NCBI RefSeq assembly: GCF_014280935.1
Contig: NZ_JACLZI010000056.1
Coordinates: 124,001 to 188,000, forward strand
DNA from: Aquibacillus kalidii
Lineage (GTDB): Bacteria > Bacillota > Bacilli > Bacillales > Amphibacillaceae
Reading direction: 5' to 3'
Length of the DNA stretch: 64,000 bases
The notes below the pieces were generated by a model. That model was not told the DNA's origin and did not search any database. It was given only the letters and a program-made list of their open reading frames with translations. Below are positions 25,140 to 35,099 of the stretch, one piece after another. Within the stretch, counting starts at the first letter, position 1. Every line of letters begins with the position of its first letter. The position numbers were made by a program, and so were the translations under genes.

Positions 25140-25580
25140 ATGAACAAAGAAAACTTAAATTTACTAGTAGATACGTACACAACAGCAATGAACGAGGTCA
25201 ATCGTCGTATCAATGTGATTATGAACGAAAAGGTTCATCAGGAATTGACATCAGACCAATTTGGAACCCTTCGATTTTTACAAATGAAACAACCCTGTAC
25301 GAGTTCTGATATTGCTCATGAATTCTCAATTGGAAAAAGTGCCGTAACCGCACAGATCAATCGACTTGTTGAGCGAAATTTAATTAATAGGACACGTGAT
25401 GAACAGGATAGGCGGATCATTTACTTAACTTTAACCGAAGATGGGAAGAAGCTAATCAATGCTGGAACCAAAAAACTTTATGACGTACTGGGTGACATAT
25501 TGTCTGAGTTCAAGGATGAAGAGATTTCCTGCTTTATTGAATCACTTGAAAAGCTTGCACGTATTATTCCTAGAAAATAA
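25140..25580 (+). CDS. MarR-family repressor (YdgG-like)
   Basis: 146 aa from the ATG at 25140, chosen for the GGGGTG five bases upstream; the earlier in-frame ATG at 25098 lies inside the operator. The winged helix shows TSSDIAHEFSIGKSAVTAQINRLVERNLINR and the wing RDEQDRRIIYLTLTEDG (motif blocks at about 57-105). It lies 42 bases upstream of a large MMPL exporter, like B. subtilis ydgG-ydgH, and probably represses itself and that exporter through the inverted repeats ahead of it. Confidence 0.85.
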   Translation: MNKENLNLLVDTYTTAMNEVNRRINVIMNEKVHQELTSDQFGTLRFLQMKQPCTSSDIAHEFSIGKSAVTAQINRLVERNLINRTRDEQDRRIIYLTLTEDGKKLINAGTKKLYDVLGDILSEFKDEEISCFIESLEKLARIIPRK

Positions 25581-25622
25581 ATAATTACAAAAACAGAAAA
25601 GTGTTAAGGGGGATATAAATTA

Positions 25623-28600
25623 ATGAAGAGAGTCATACAATTTCGCTGGCCGATCTTTGTTTTATGGATCGTAGTAGCTGTCGGCTTACTATTATTTTCA
25701 CCGAACCTACAAGAACTCGTTCGAGAAAAAGGCCAGATAGGGGTACCTGAAGGTTATTCTTCATCGGAAGCATCTAAATTGCTTGAACAAATGTCTGAGG
25801 ACAATGATGAGAATACGATTAGCGGTGTAATGGTTTTTCATGAAAATGAGAAACTAACAGACACGCAGAAAGAAGAAGTTGCTAAAGCAATCGGTACATT
25901 AGAAGATCAACAAGAAAAACTAGAAGTATCGAACATACTTAATTTTACAGAAGATGAACGAATTGAAGAACAAGTTGTGTCAGAAGACGGAACTACTATT
26001 CTCGTACCGATGGATGTATCCATTGAGAATCGAACAATTGAGGAATCGAAAGAAGCGATCTATAATGCTGTAGAAGACGTCGAGGTTGAACACCATTTGA
26101 CTGGTGAAGCCTACATTTCACATGATATTGTAATCAATTCGGAAGAAGGATTGAAAAAAACAGAGTACATTACTGTGGGATTTATCCTATTAATTTTATT
26201 TGTTGTCTTTAGATCCTTAATCGCACCATTTATCCCACTAGTGACGGTTGGGATTAGTTACTTGGCAGCACAAGGGATCGTATCGATTCTTGCAGATACA
26301 GTTAATTTTCCGTTATCAACCTTCACCCAGATCTTCATGGTCGCGGTCATGTTTGGTATCGGAACCGATTATTGTATCCTACTGATTAGTCGCTTTAAAG
26401 AAGAGTTAGCAAATTATGAGACGACTACAGAAGCAGTTATTGCTACCTATAAATCTGCTGGTAAAACAATTTTCTTTGCTGGATTAGCTGTATTAATTGG
26501 CTTTTCCACTATTGGATTATCGACCTTCTCCTTATATCAATCAGCAGTAGCAGTTGCTGTCGGTGTTGCGGTAGTATTAATTGCATTACCGACATTGGTA
26601 CCGTTCTTCCTAGTCGTTCTAGGTAAGAAACTGTTCTGGCCATTTGATAAAAATGTCGAGCACAGTGAAAGCAAGCTGTGGAAATCTGTTGGATTGTTTG
26701 CATGGGCAAGACCATTAGTTGCTCTTATCATCGTACTAGCAATTGTCGTGCCTAGCTTAATCTCTTTTGATAACCAAAAATCATATAATTCTCTAGAAGA
26801 GATTGGTGATGATTACGGTTCAGTTAAAGCCTTTAACTGGTTAGCAGATAGTGTTGGACCTGGGGAAGCAATGCCAACAACTGTTGTATTTGAAACGCAG
26901 AAAAAAGTAGATAGCGCAGAACAATTCCAAGACATTGAATCAATCAGTGCTGCGTTAGAAAAAATTGATGGTGTAAAATCCGTAAGAAGTGCAACACGCC
27001 CTACCGGAGAAGTTATTGAGGACTTTACGATTAACAAGCAAACGGGACAACTTGGTAACGGTATTGGCCAAAGTGTCGATGGTATTAATGAAATCGAAAG
27101 TGGATTGAGTGAAGCTTCAGAGCAACTAAAAGACTCTGTACCACAATTAACGGAAGCAGAAAATGGCGTTACACAATTAATGGATGGTACACAACAAGCC
27201 AATAATGGAATTGGCGAAATGAAAAGTGCCTTAAGCCAGATTGAAGATGGTGTCGTCTCTAGTGCAGATGGAGTAGGACAAATTAAACAAAATCTGCAAA
27301 AATTAAAAACAGAATTACAAAAGAATCTAAGTACTGCTGTTAATGGTTACAATGAAATAGAAACTAATTTAACATCCGTTACGCAAGGGTATCAAGCTAT
27401 TAATAATTTGTTGGCAGGGAACAAAGATCAGGAAATTACTGGGGTACAACAATATTTAGAAATGGCCCAACAACAGGATCCTACACTAGCTGAGAATCAA
27501 GCGTTCCAAGCTGCGTTAGGACAATTAAAAGTTGTAATAAATGGTAACGAACAACTTCCAGGATTAGCTAAATTAAATGGTAGCTTGCAAGCTATTACAT
27601 CTGGTTTAGGCGAAGCAAACAAAGGAATTAGCCTCGCAGTAAGTGACAAAGGTGAGTTGATGAAAGGATTAGACCAACTTATTAACGCACTTGGTGAGTT
27701 GGAAAAAGGTTTAAATCAAGCTGCTAATGGTCAACAACAGGTTGTTAACGGCATTCCAAGTCTACAAAGTGGATTAACGCAGATTTACGGAGGCCAAGAA
27801 GAACTGAAAACTGCCTTTAGTGATATGCAAGATCAAATGACTCAGCTTACAGACGGATTAGACCAAAGTACAGACGGATTAACGCAAATATCTGATGGTT
27901 TATCAGAAGTGCAAAACTATCTAGGGGATTTTTCTAGTGAAGAAGAATCAACTGCTACTGTTCACATTCCGGAAGAAGCATTGGAAAATGAAGCATTTAT
28001 GGAAGGAATAGCTCCATATTTGTCAGAGAACAAACAAATTGTGAAGTTTGAAGTCATTCTTTCAGAAAGCCCATATGCAACACAATCACTAGAAACGGTT
28101 GATAAAATTAATGATTCTGTTGATGGGGCTGTAAAAGGAACGTCGTTTGAAAATGCTAAATTTGCAATTGGTGGTATTAGTAGTACAAATAATGATTTAC
28201 AGGAGATCTCCGATGCTGATTACTCTCGAACAGTTGTCTTAATGTTAGCTGGAATCTTTGTTATCTTAGTAATCCTGCTACGTTCTATTATTATGCCACT
28301 CTATTTAATTGGATCGTTAGTATTAACTTACTTTACAGCAATGGGTATTTCAGAATTTATTTTCGTAAATATCCTAGATTATGAAGGGATTAGTTGGGCT
28401 GTTAGCTTCTTTGCCTTTGTTATTCTCGTCGCGTTGGGAATTGACTATAGTATTTTCTTGATGGACCGTTTTAATGAAAATTCTAATATGTCCATTAAAG
28501 ATGCATTGATCCATGCTATGAAGAATATGGGAACAGTTATTATCTCTGCTGCTGTCATTCTTGGGGGTACGTTCGCTGCAATGATGCCTTCTGGTGTTAT

Positions 28601-28739
28601 GTCCTTACTCCAAATAGCAACAGTAGTCTTAACAGGTTTGTTCCTATATGGATTAATCATGCTACCTCTATTTGTACCAATTATGGTCAAACTATTTGGC
28701 AAAGCTAACTGGTGGCCGTTTATTAGAAAACAAGACTAG
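25623..28739 (+). CDS. large MMPL/RND-type exporter (YdgH-like)
   Basis: 1038 aa. Two MMPL/RND membrane modules (helices at about 7-25 and 180-375, then 870-1025), each with a GTDYCILLISRF or GIDYSIFLMDRF signature. The extracellular loop of the second half is unusually long: residues about 465-770 are a helical coiled array of GIxxIxxGL units, very like the coil of YhgE in this window. It is probably a proton-driven exporter of lipid-like or hydrophobic compounds. Under the adjacent MarR. A strong terminator follows. Confidence 0.87.
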   Translation: MKRVIQFRWPIFVLWIVVAVGLLLFSPNLQELVREKGQIGVPEGYSSSEASKLLEQMSEDNDENTISGVMVFHENEKLTDTQKEEVAKAIGTLEDQQEKLEVSNILNFTEDERIEEQVVSEDGTTILVPMDVSIENRTIEESKEAIYNAVEDVEVEHHLTGEAYISHDIVINSEEGLKKTEYITVGFILLILFVVFRSLIAPFIPLVTVGISYLAAQGIVSILADTVNFPLSTFTQIFMVAVMFGIGTDYCILLISRFKEELANYETTTEAVIATYKSAGKTIFFAGLAVLIGFSTIGLSTFSLYQSAVAVAVGVAVVLIALPTLVPFFLVVLGKKLFWPFDKNVEHSESKLWKSVGLFAWARPLVALIIVLAIVVPSLISFDNQKSYNSLEEIGDDYGSVKAFNWLADSVGPGEAMPTTVVFETQKKVDSAEQFQDIESISAALEKIDGVKSVRSATRPTGEVIEDFTINKQTGQLGNGIGQSVDGINEIESGLSEASEQLKDSVPQLTEAENGVTQLMDGTQQANNGIGEMKSALSQIEDGVVSSADGVGQIKQNLQKLKTELQKNLSTAVNGYNEIETNLTSVTQGYQAINNLLAGNKDQEITGVQQYLEMAQQQDPTLAENQAFQAALGQLKVVINGNEQLPGLAKLNGSLQAITSGLGEANKGISLAVSDKGELMKGLDQLINALGELEKGLNQAANGQQQVVNGIPSLQSGLTQIYGGQEELKTAFSDMQDQMTQLTDGLDQSTDGLTQISDGLSEVQNYLGDFSSEEESTATVHIPEEALENEAFMEGIAPYLSENKQIVKFEVILSESPYATQSLETVDKINDSVDGAVKGTSFENAKFAIGGISSTNNDLQEISDADYSRTVVLMLAGIFVILVILLRSIIMPLYLIGSLVLTYFTAMGISEFIFVNILDYEGISWAVSFFAFVILVALGIDYSIFLMDRFNENSNMSIKDALIHAMKNMGTVIISAAVILGGTFAAMMPSGVMSLLQIATVVLTGLFLYGLIMLPLFVPIMVKLFGKANWWPFIRKQD

Positions 28740-28744
28740 CAAGT

Positions 28745-28781
28745 AAAAACTGCTTGAGGATTTATACCTCAAGCAGTTTTT
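28745..28781 (+). terminator. MMPL exporter terminator
   Basis: Perfect 15-bp stem AAAAACTGCTTGAGG / CCTCAAGCAGTTTTT, loop ATTTATA. Confidence 0.9.
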
Positions 28782-28871
28782 GTGTTTATTTAGAAGTATT
28801 GATCATTCGCAATGGAGATAAAATCACTAGCAACTTATAAGAACCTTTTGATGTGTGCTTGAACTCGTTCC

Positions 28872-29045
28872 GGCAGAATACTCCGCTTTCCGTGGGCACG
28901 GCCTCAAGCCTTCCCGTGACGCAAAGAATGCTCTTCCGGGATCTTCGGACTCGTGCTGCTCCCACAGGACAAGGAAGGCTTCGACAGCATTGACATCGCA
29001 CGAAGAAAATTGGGTTGTATTTTCGAGGAGTCTCCGTATTCTGCC
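28872..29045 (+). repeat. intergenic element A with 10-bp terminal inverted repeats
   Basis: 174 bases bounded by GGCAGAATAC and GTATTCTGCC. It is GC-richer than its flanks and holds GCTTTCCGTGGGCACGGCC and CTCCCACAGGA. No credible gene. The same words, in opposite orientation, occur in element B. I recognise this class as a dispersed intergenic repeat of Bacillaceae, of unknown role. Confidence 0.7.
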
Positions 29046-29153
29046 TACACTATGATATATTTCTAACTCTTTAGAACATTAACGACTAACCGTCCAACTA
29101 AAGAGCTTAATTCTAAGGACTGTTACTCCAATAATTTTTCCACCTTTGTTGTT

Positions 29154-29339
29154 GATTGGAGCGGAGGGCAGTTGACTCCTGTGGGAAAAGCAACAGGTGA
29201 AGACCCCACAGGATGCACCTGCGTCTACTAGAAACGCTTCGCAGCACGCTTCCTCGGTGCAAGGGCGCAAAGAAGCGGATTCAAGTAGTTCCCTGGCTTA
29301 GGCGTTGCCCACGGAAAGCAACTGCCCAGAGCGGAAATC
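29154..29339 (-). repeat. intergenic element B, inverted relative of element A
   Basis: 186 bases with inner terminal repeats GGGCAGTTG / CAACTGCCC. Read on the minus strand it has GCTTTCCGTGGGCAACGCCT, a GGTCTTC word and TTCCCACAGGAGTC, the same order of words as element A. The two therefore form an inverted pair about 110 bases apart. No gene seen. Confidence 0.7.
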
Positions 29340-29423
29340 AACGTCTTCACTTACTAGAGACTTTATAGATTATACGACGAAGAAGCAATATAGTATTAAA
29401 GTTATCTGGTAAGGTCTTTTCCT

Positions 29424-29867
29424 TTAAGCAACCGTTCCCCAAAGGGATTGAATGATCCCAACAAATAAAACAAATAGTACTCCAACAATAATAAAAACTA
29501 TTGGTAACCATTTGGAATTTTCAACTTTGGCACATACAAGTATTTGAGAAATCAAAGCTACTAATGAAATAAAATAGAAAACATAGATAAACGGATAAAA
29601 CTGAGTCAGTGGGCCAAGAAATAGACTAAAAGCTATTAGTTGGACGAGAAAAGAAAGGATAGACGTTGACATCCACCTTTCAGTACCTTTTGCTGTAGTT
29701 ATTCCCAAAATAGAAATTATAACGGATATCACTAATAGAAATACAAGTAACCATTCAAATAGATAGAATAATGCCTCATTATTCACAGCAAACCAATACC
29801 CCAGAAAACACAGTGGGATGATCGCAATCAAGGTTGCCAAATTCCATTTCATATATTTATTTCCCAT
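29424..29867 (-). CDS. small integral membrane protein, unknown
   Basis: 147 aa, four to five hydrophobic helices (about 10-28, 33-54, 68-84, 88-108, 117-139) with short polar loops. ATG preceded by GGGGAG. No recognisable domain. It lies downstream of murG in the same direction but separated by a terminator-like hairpin (29901-29925), so it may be transcribed alone. Confidence 0.7.
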   Translation of the reverse strand: MGNKYMKWNLATLIAIIPLCFLGYWFAVNNEALFYLFEWLLVFLLVISVIISILGITTAKGTERWMSTSILSFLVQLIAFSLFLGPLTQFYPFIYVFYFISLVALISQILVCAKVENSKWLPIVFIIVGVLFVLFVGIIQSLWGTVA

Positions 29868-29900
29868 ATCCTTCTCCCCAATTCAATATATCTAAACATT

Positions 29901-29925
29901 AAAATCGAGTATAAACCACACTCGA
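29901..29925 (-). terminator. murG terminator
   Basis: Stem TCGAGT / ACTCGA with a nine-base loop, followed on the minus strand by TTTT; 18 bases past the stop. Confidence 0.6.
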
Positions 29926-29942
29926 CTATTTTCACCTTTTTC

Positions 29943-31016
29943 TTAGTTCTTTGCTATATCCTTAATAATCTTCACTACTTTTTCCTTTGCTTCAAAGCTT
30001 TCATAATGCCGCATATTTTTAAGGAAATTTCCTTTTCCCTCTTTTAATTCTAACAACTCTTTTACAAGACGATCTTCGGTTAGATCCTCTTCCTCAACCA
30101 TCTTCGCATAACCCTGCTTCACAAAGGAATTAGCATTTAATATTTGATCGCCTCTACTTGCGTTACGGGATAAAGGAATTAATAGCATTGGTTTTTTTAG
30201 GGCAAGAAATTCATATATAGCGTTAGATCCAGCTCGTGATAATACGAAGTCAGTCGCTGCAAATAGGTCACTCAATTCTTCATTTACATACTCAAACTGG
30301 GCGTATCCTTCTGCCTCGACTTCACGGTCAACGTTCCCCTTACCACAAATATGTATAATCTGAAACTCGTTAAGTAACCTATCAAGTTGATCACGAACAG
30401 CTTGATTAATTTTTCTTGCTCCTCCACTGCCTCCCATTATTAGGAGAACGGGCTTATCAGAATGAAGATTGGCAAATTGCAAACCCTTTTGCCTACTCCC
30501 TTGGAACAACTCATTTCTCACAACTGCCCCAATCCATTCTGCTTTCTCTTCAGGCAAAAATTGCATCGTTTCAGGAAAGGTTGCTAATATTTTTTGTGCG
30601 AATGGCATTGCCAATTTATTGGCAAGACCTGGTGTGTAATCAGATTCATGTATGACTGCCGGTATTTTTCTTAATCGTGATGCCACTAAAACAGGAACCG
30701 AGACAAACCCACCCTTTGAAAAAATAACAGTCGGCTTTTTCTTCCCTAGGATTCTGAAAGCTTGTAATGTCCCGTTCAACACTTTAAATGGATCTTTAAA
30801 ATTTTCTATAGAAAAGTATCTTCTTAATTTTCCAGTTGAAATCGGATGGTAATTTACCCCATCTAATCGTCCGATCAATTCTCGTTCAATTCCATTTTTG
30901 GAACCAATGTAGTCTATCTCCCAGCCTTCTTTTTGGAAAGTAGGAATAATAGCAAGATTAACAATTACGTGTCCTGCACTTCCCCCACCTGTAAACAATA
31001 TACGTTTCTCGCTCAT
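29943..31016 (-). CDS. murG: MurG-family glycosyltransferase (stand-alone paralogue)
   Basis: 357 aa. Transfers GlcNAc to lipid I at the inner face of the membrane. The N-terminal loop TGGGSAGHV (the usual form is TGGTGGH), FSKGGFVSVPV, the UDP-sugar-binding IMGGSGGARKIN and SRAGSNAIYE(F) give the full family pattern. It is not in a dcw-type cell-wall cluster here, and Ser-Ala replaces the usual Thr-Gly, as in the second MurG of some bacilli. It could be an extra lipid II enzyme or the only one; the window cannot tell. ATG with AAAGGGCG upstream. Confidence 0.87.
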   Translation of the reverse strand: MSEKRILFTGGGSAGHVIVNLAIIPTFQKEGWEIDYIGSKNGIERELIGRLDGVNYHPISTGKLRRYFSIENFKDPFKVLNGTLQAFRILGKKKPTVIFSKGGFVSVPVLVASRLRKIPAVIHESDYTPGLANKLAMPFAQKILATFPETMQFLPEEKAEWIGAVVRNELFQGSRQKGLQFANLHSDKPVLLIMGGSGGARKINQAVRDQLDRLLNEFQIIHICGKGNVDREVEAEGYAQFEYVNEELSDLFAATDFVLSRAGSNAIYEFLALKKPMLLIPLSRNASRGDQILNANSFVKQGYAKMVEEEDLTEDRLVKELLELKEGKGNFLKNMRHYESFEAKEKVVKIIKDIAKN

Positions 31017-31126
31017 GTTGGACGCCCTTTCTAAGTGTTAAAGATTCTAAAACATGTCTTCCATACCTTATTTGTGCTATAATCCTCTCTATCCTAATCC
31101 AAATCTATCTAAAAAGGAAGAACATC

Positions 31127-32494
31127 ATGTATGAAACTAGCACATTGAAACAAAAGATTAAATTATTTATTTATATACTTATTCCTATTCTAATAACACA
31201 ACTCAGTATGTATGCCATGAATTTCTTTGATACGGTCATGTCAGGGAAAACTGGTGCTGTTGAATTAGCAGGAGTTGCCATAGGCTCTAGTCTCTGGGTC
31301 CCCATCTCAACTGGTATTAACGGAATCCTAATGGCAATTTCACCCATTGTCGCACAGATGATTGGTGCGAAAGACGAGAAGAATATCACTGAAACCGTTA
31401 GGCAAGGGATATCTTTGGCGATTGGTTTAGGAATAGTCGTATCCATTATTGGCTTCCTTCTCATTGACCCAATTGTTCAATCCATGGATTTAGAAGCACA
31501 TGTAGCTTACGTTGCTAAATATTACTTATTAGCGATAGGAATTGGTATTATACCCTTATTTATCTTTAACCTACTACGTTGTTACATTGACGCTTTAGGT
31601 CAAACAAGAATATCCATGTTTATTATCTTACTATCTTTACCACTAAATTTCATGTTTAATTATATTTTTATTTTTGGGAAACTTGGTCTCCCTGCATATG
31701 GTGGGATCGGTGCTGGGATTGCTTCAGCATTAACTTACTGGATTTGCTGTGTGATATCCATATGGATCGTACACCGAATCAAACCTTTTGCTAACCATAA
31801 TATATTTAAAACGTGGTCTCGCCCTTCGCTTCTTGCTTGGTGGGAACAGTTAAAGGTTGGTGTACCTATAGGTTTTTCTATTTTTTTCGAGGTTAGTATT
31901 TTCTCAGCGGTAACTTTGTTCATGAGTTCCTATAATACGTACACAATAGCAGCACACCAAGCTGCAATTAACTTTGCTTCCTTTTTATACATGGTCCCAC
32001 TAAGTATAGCAACGGCTCTTACAATTGCCGTTGGCTATGAAGTTGGTGCAAAACGGATTAAAGATGCAAGAACTTATTCGTATATGGGAATTACGTCTGG
32101 TATTATCATCGCCTTTGTAGCGGGATTAATTTTGTATATATTTGATGACCCTGTTGCTAAACTCTATAACACGAATCCAGCGGTTGTTGAGTTAACAAAG
32201 AATTTCTTATACTATGCAATCTTTTTTCAATTTGCTGATGCATTTGGCGCTCCTTTACAAGGTGCCCTTCGTGGTTATAAAGATGTAAATATCACCTTTT
32301 GGATGTCACTGGTATCTTACTGGTTGATTGGTCTGCCGAGTGGATGGCTATTAGCTAATTATACGAACCTAAACGCTTATGGCTATTGGCTTGGTCTCAT
32401 AATCGGGTTGAGTGCAGGTGCGATCACTTTATTTGGAAGAATACAGTTTTTACAAAGAAAATTATTGAAAAAGTATGCAGCTGAGAATGGATAA
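31127..32494 (+). CDS. MATE-family multidrug efflux transporter
   Basis: 455 aa with twelve membrane helices in two homologous halves. MNFFDTVMSGKTGAVELAGVAIGSSLWVP (helix 1-2, about 27-55) and GAPLQGALRGYKD near 380 are MATE signatures. Cation-coupled exporter of the NorM/YojI type. Divergent from murG, with about 110 bases between starts. AAGGAAGA serves as ribosome site. Confidence 0.9.
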   Translation: MYETSTLKQKIKLFIYILIPILITQLSMYAMNFFDTVMSGKTGAVELAGVAIGSSLWVPISTGINGILMAISPIVAQMIGAKDEKNITETVRQGISLAIGLGIVVSIIGFLLIDPIVQSMDLEAHVAYVAKYYLLAIGIGIIPLFIFNLLRCYIDALGQTRISMFIILLSLPLNFMFNYIFIFGKLGLPAYGGIGAGIASALTYWICCVISIWIVHRIKPFANHNIFKTWSRPSLLAWWEQLKVGVPIGFSIFFEVSIFSAVTLFMSSYNTYTIAAHQAAINFASFLYMVPLSIATALTIAVGYEVGAKRIKDARTYSYMGITSGIIIAFVAGLILYIFDDPVAKLYNTNPAVVELTKNFLYYAIFFQFADAFGAPLQGALRGYKDVNITFWMSLVSYWLIGLPSGWLLANYTNLNAYGYWLGLIIGLSAGAITLFGRIQFLQRKLLKKYAAENG

Positions 32495-32558
32495 GGACGA
32501 CAGATGTCTTTTTTAAGGTAGTATAAGCCTGATTGGCGCATTCACCTAATTAAAACGA

Positions 32559-32596
32559 AGATGGGGTAGCCCTAAAGCTTGGGCCACCCCGTCTTT
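32559..32596. terminator. bidirectional terminator
   Basis: AAGATGGGGTAGCCC / GGGCCACCCCGTCTT with T-rich end on the plus strand, between the convergent MATE and aldehyde dehydrogenase genes. Confidence 0.7.
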
Positions 32597-34022
32597 ATTT
32601 TTGCAAATTCAATACAATTAATCTTTCCTCAGTCATTTCATCAATTGAGTATTTGGGACCTTCTTTACCATTCCCGCTATCCTTAACCCCACCATAAGGC
32701 ATAAGATCGACTCTGTATTGGGAAGCATCGTTGATCATTAAGCCACCAACTTCGACTTTTCGTGCTGCATAAAAGGCTGTATCAATATTGTTTGTAAAAA
32801 TACCTCCTTGCAGGCCAAATGCTGACTCATTCACTTCTTCGATACAGGTATCTAGATCATCGAAAGCCATAATGCTAACAACAGGTGCGAAAATCTCCTC
32901 ACAGACTACACGCAGATCTTTAGTTACATTGGTTAGCACTGTCGGCTGTAAGATTGCACCTTGTCTATTCCCACCTTCGATTACTTTTGCTCCATTATCG
33001 GTTGCTTCTTTAATCCACTGTTCCGCTCTTTCTGCTTCTTTTTCTGAAATCATCGGTCCTACATCCGTGTTGATATCATTTGGATCACCAACCTGTAACG
33101 ACCGGACTTCCTCTAGGAACTTGAGTTCAAATTGGTCTAGTAAGGAATCGTGCACATAAATACGCTGAACGGATATACATACCTGGCCTGCATAAGCAAA
33201 GCTTTTTTGAGCGATCGTTCTTGCCGCCAAATCAATGTCTGCTTGTTCATCTACAATAACAGGTGAATTATTACCTAACTCAAGAATGGAACGCTTTAAC
33301 CCAGTATTCTGTTTTAAGTGTAACCCTACTTCAGCACTTCCAGTGAACGTGTACAAATTAATTCGTTTGTCCTTCATCAGTTGATCACCAACTGTGGATC
33401 CAGGTCCTACTACAACATTAAATAATCCTTTAGGCAATCCCGCTTCTTCAAACAACACAGCCAACTTAAGAGCTGAAATAGGAGTTGAACTTGCTGGTTT
33501 AAGTACGACAGCGTTCCCTGCAGCGATAGCCGGTGCTACCTTATGAGATACTAGATTAAGAGGAAAATTAAAGGGACTTATCGCCCCAACTACACCTACT
33601 GGCACCTTTATCGTAAAGGCCATTCGATTTTCAGATCCCGGTGCAGCTTCCACTGGAATACCTTCGCCGCGAATACGCTTCGCTTCCTCTGCAGCCAATT
33701 CAAATGTCTGGGCCGATCGCTCGATCTCATTGATAGCTTGCTTAAGTGGTTTGCCAGCTTCTATTGTAATAACCTTGGCTAGCTCTTGTTTCCTATCTAT
33801 CATCAATTCAGAAACCTTCTTTAAAATTTCGAATCGTTGATAAGGTGATATTTTACTATTCTTATAGGCTTTTTCAGCACTAGAAATTGCCTGCTCGACT
33901 TCCTGTTCTCCAGCTTTTGCAACAGTCGCATATACGTCTTGTGAATATTTATCTAAAACTTGAATGCTTTCACTTGTAGAAATCCACTCTCCACCTATGT
34001 ATAACTTATATTCGTTCGTCAT
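32595..34022 (-). CDS. NAD(P)-dependent aldehyde dehydrogenase
   Basis: 475 aa from the second ATG (34022), since AGGAGG is six bases before it and abuts the ATG at 34028. Catalytic Cys282 (GQVCIS) and general-base Glu248 (ELGNNSP, with Asn where Gly is usual) are present, as are the cofactor-binding FTGSAEVG and SPFNFPLNLV. Closest in type to the lactaldehyde/glyceraldehyde-3-phosphate-like branch; the substrate is not determined. Monocistronic. Confidence 0.88.
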   Translation of the reverse strand: MTNEYKLYIGGEWISTSESIQVLDKYSQDVYATVAKAGEQEVEQAISSAEKAYKNSKISPYQRFEILKKVSELMIDRKQELAKVITIEAGKPLKQAINEIERSAQTFELAAEEAKRIRGEGIPVEAAPGSENRMAFTIKVPVGVVGAISPFNFPLNLVSHKVAPAIAAGNAVVLKPASSTPISALKLAVLFEEAGLPKGLFNVVVGPGSTVGDQLMKDKRINLYTFTGSAEVGLHLKQNTGLKRSILELGNNSPVIVDEQADIDLAARTIAQKSFAYAGQVCISVQRIYVHDSLLDQFELKFLEEVRSLQVGDPNDINTDVGPMISEKEAERAEQWIKEATDNGAKVIEGGNRQGAILQPTVLTNVTKDLRVVCEEIFAPVVSIMAFDDLDTCIEEVNESAFGLQGGIFTNNIDTAFYAARKVEVGGLMINDASQYRVDLMPYGGVKDSGNGKEGPKYSIDEMTEERLIVLNLQK

Positions 34023-34113
34023 AAACATCCTCCTAGCGGTGTTTTAAATACTATTCCACACAGATTATATCTTTAAACCCTCATCGATTATGCAAAGAAG
34101 GTTCATCTTGGTA

Positions 34114-34143
34114 TCGACAAAATTCGGGTGGTGACAGGCACCA
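34114..34143 (-). repeat. 30-bp palindromic intergenic repeat, copy 2
   Basis: Same 30-base element as at 6642-6671, opposite strand, 28 of 30 identical. It begins two bases after the stop codon of the lipoprotein gene. A weaker partial match (TTCGGGTGGT) occurs near 34755. Confidence 0.8.
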
Positions 34144-34144
34144 T

Positions 34145-34654
34145 CTAGAATGATTGGGCTACTTTGATTAGGTCTGATTTGGTGACGGATGCAGCTTGTT
34201 GGTTTGTATTGGTACTACTTGGGCGAAATGTCATCTGGTACGTAATTCCGCTTTTTATCCATGTCAATGTTTTGGCGAAGGAGTTGTCCATATATTTGCC
34301 TTCAATATTTTCAGAGATATTCACTTTTTCTGGATCGACTGTTTGTTGTTTCCGGATACCATCATAGAATTGAATAGATAAAAGATCATTATTCCTTGTA
34401 TAAAAACTTATATCTAACGCCTCCATGTTTGAATCTTCCACAACATACTTATCTGATACTAATATTTCTACTTTCATTGGAATAAATCCAGGAAGCTCTG
34501 GTTGAAAAGAGAGTTCCTGAACAACAGATTTCACTTCCGATTTCTCATAAGGATAGAAACCCTCTGGGATCGTCTGTTTCTTCTCGTCCTGACAGGCAGA
34601 TAAAACACCTAATGCGAGAAGAGAAATAATGATTAAACATAGCTTCTTTTTCAT
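34145..34654 (-). CDS. lipoprotein, unknown function
   Basis: 169 aa. Signal peptide with lipobox LSAC (Cys21). The mature part is mostly beta-strand-like, with PGFIPMKVEILVS and LTWIKSGITYQMTF segments, resembling uncharacterised extracytoplasmic DUF4367-like lipoproteins; the assignment is weak. GAGGGAG upstream of the ATG. The palindromic repeat follows its stop. Confidence 0.7.
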   Translation of the reverse strand: MKKKLCLIIISLLALGVLSACQDEKKQTIPEGFYPYEKSEVKSVVQELSFQPELPGFIPMKVEILVSDKYVVEDSNMEALDISFYTRNNDLLSIQFYDGIRKQQTVDPEKVNISENIEGKYMDNSFAKTLTWIKSGITYQMTFRPSSTNTNQQAASVTKSDLIKVAQSF

Positions 34655-35099
34655 TCTAGCTCCCTCTCTTCTCCGTTTTTTAATATAATCTTCTGTACGT
34701 ATATAGACGTTTGGAACGTTATTTTAGTTGCACCTTTTGACAAATTTTTACCAATTTCGGGTGGTTGTGTAAATATTTTAACATTCAAAATCTACTTTAT
34801 ATTAATATTCATCGTTTAGCCTGATGCATCCCACTTTACCCGTTACGACTTATCGACGAATCCTTTTGATTACAAACAACGCAAAAAAGCACTCACCATC
34901 GGGAGTGCCTTTTTAGAAATTAGTGTCAATTTGTCATGTACTGAATAATATAAGGTGAGATATATCTCTTATTATCCAATTCCTAACAAACTACCTAGTT
35001 GGCCAACTAGTTCAATTGCAACTTATTGTAATTGTTCGATAGCATAAAGAAGTTTGTGTAGGTAATAAGTTTAAGTGAATCATTATGATTTAAGTTAAC
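34655..35099. other. intergenic with one hairpin
   Basis: No gene seen. A terminator-like stem GCACTC/GAGTGC flanked by A and T runs lies at 34883-34914 and would function in either direction. Confidence 0.5.

Noticed and set aside
28786-29270. short Arg/Ser/Cys-rich frames inside elements A and B
   Set aside because: Artefacts of GC-rich non-coding repeats; no ribosome sites and present on both strands.
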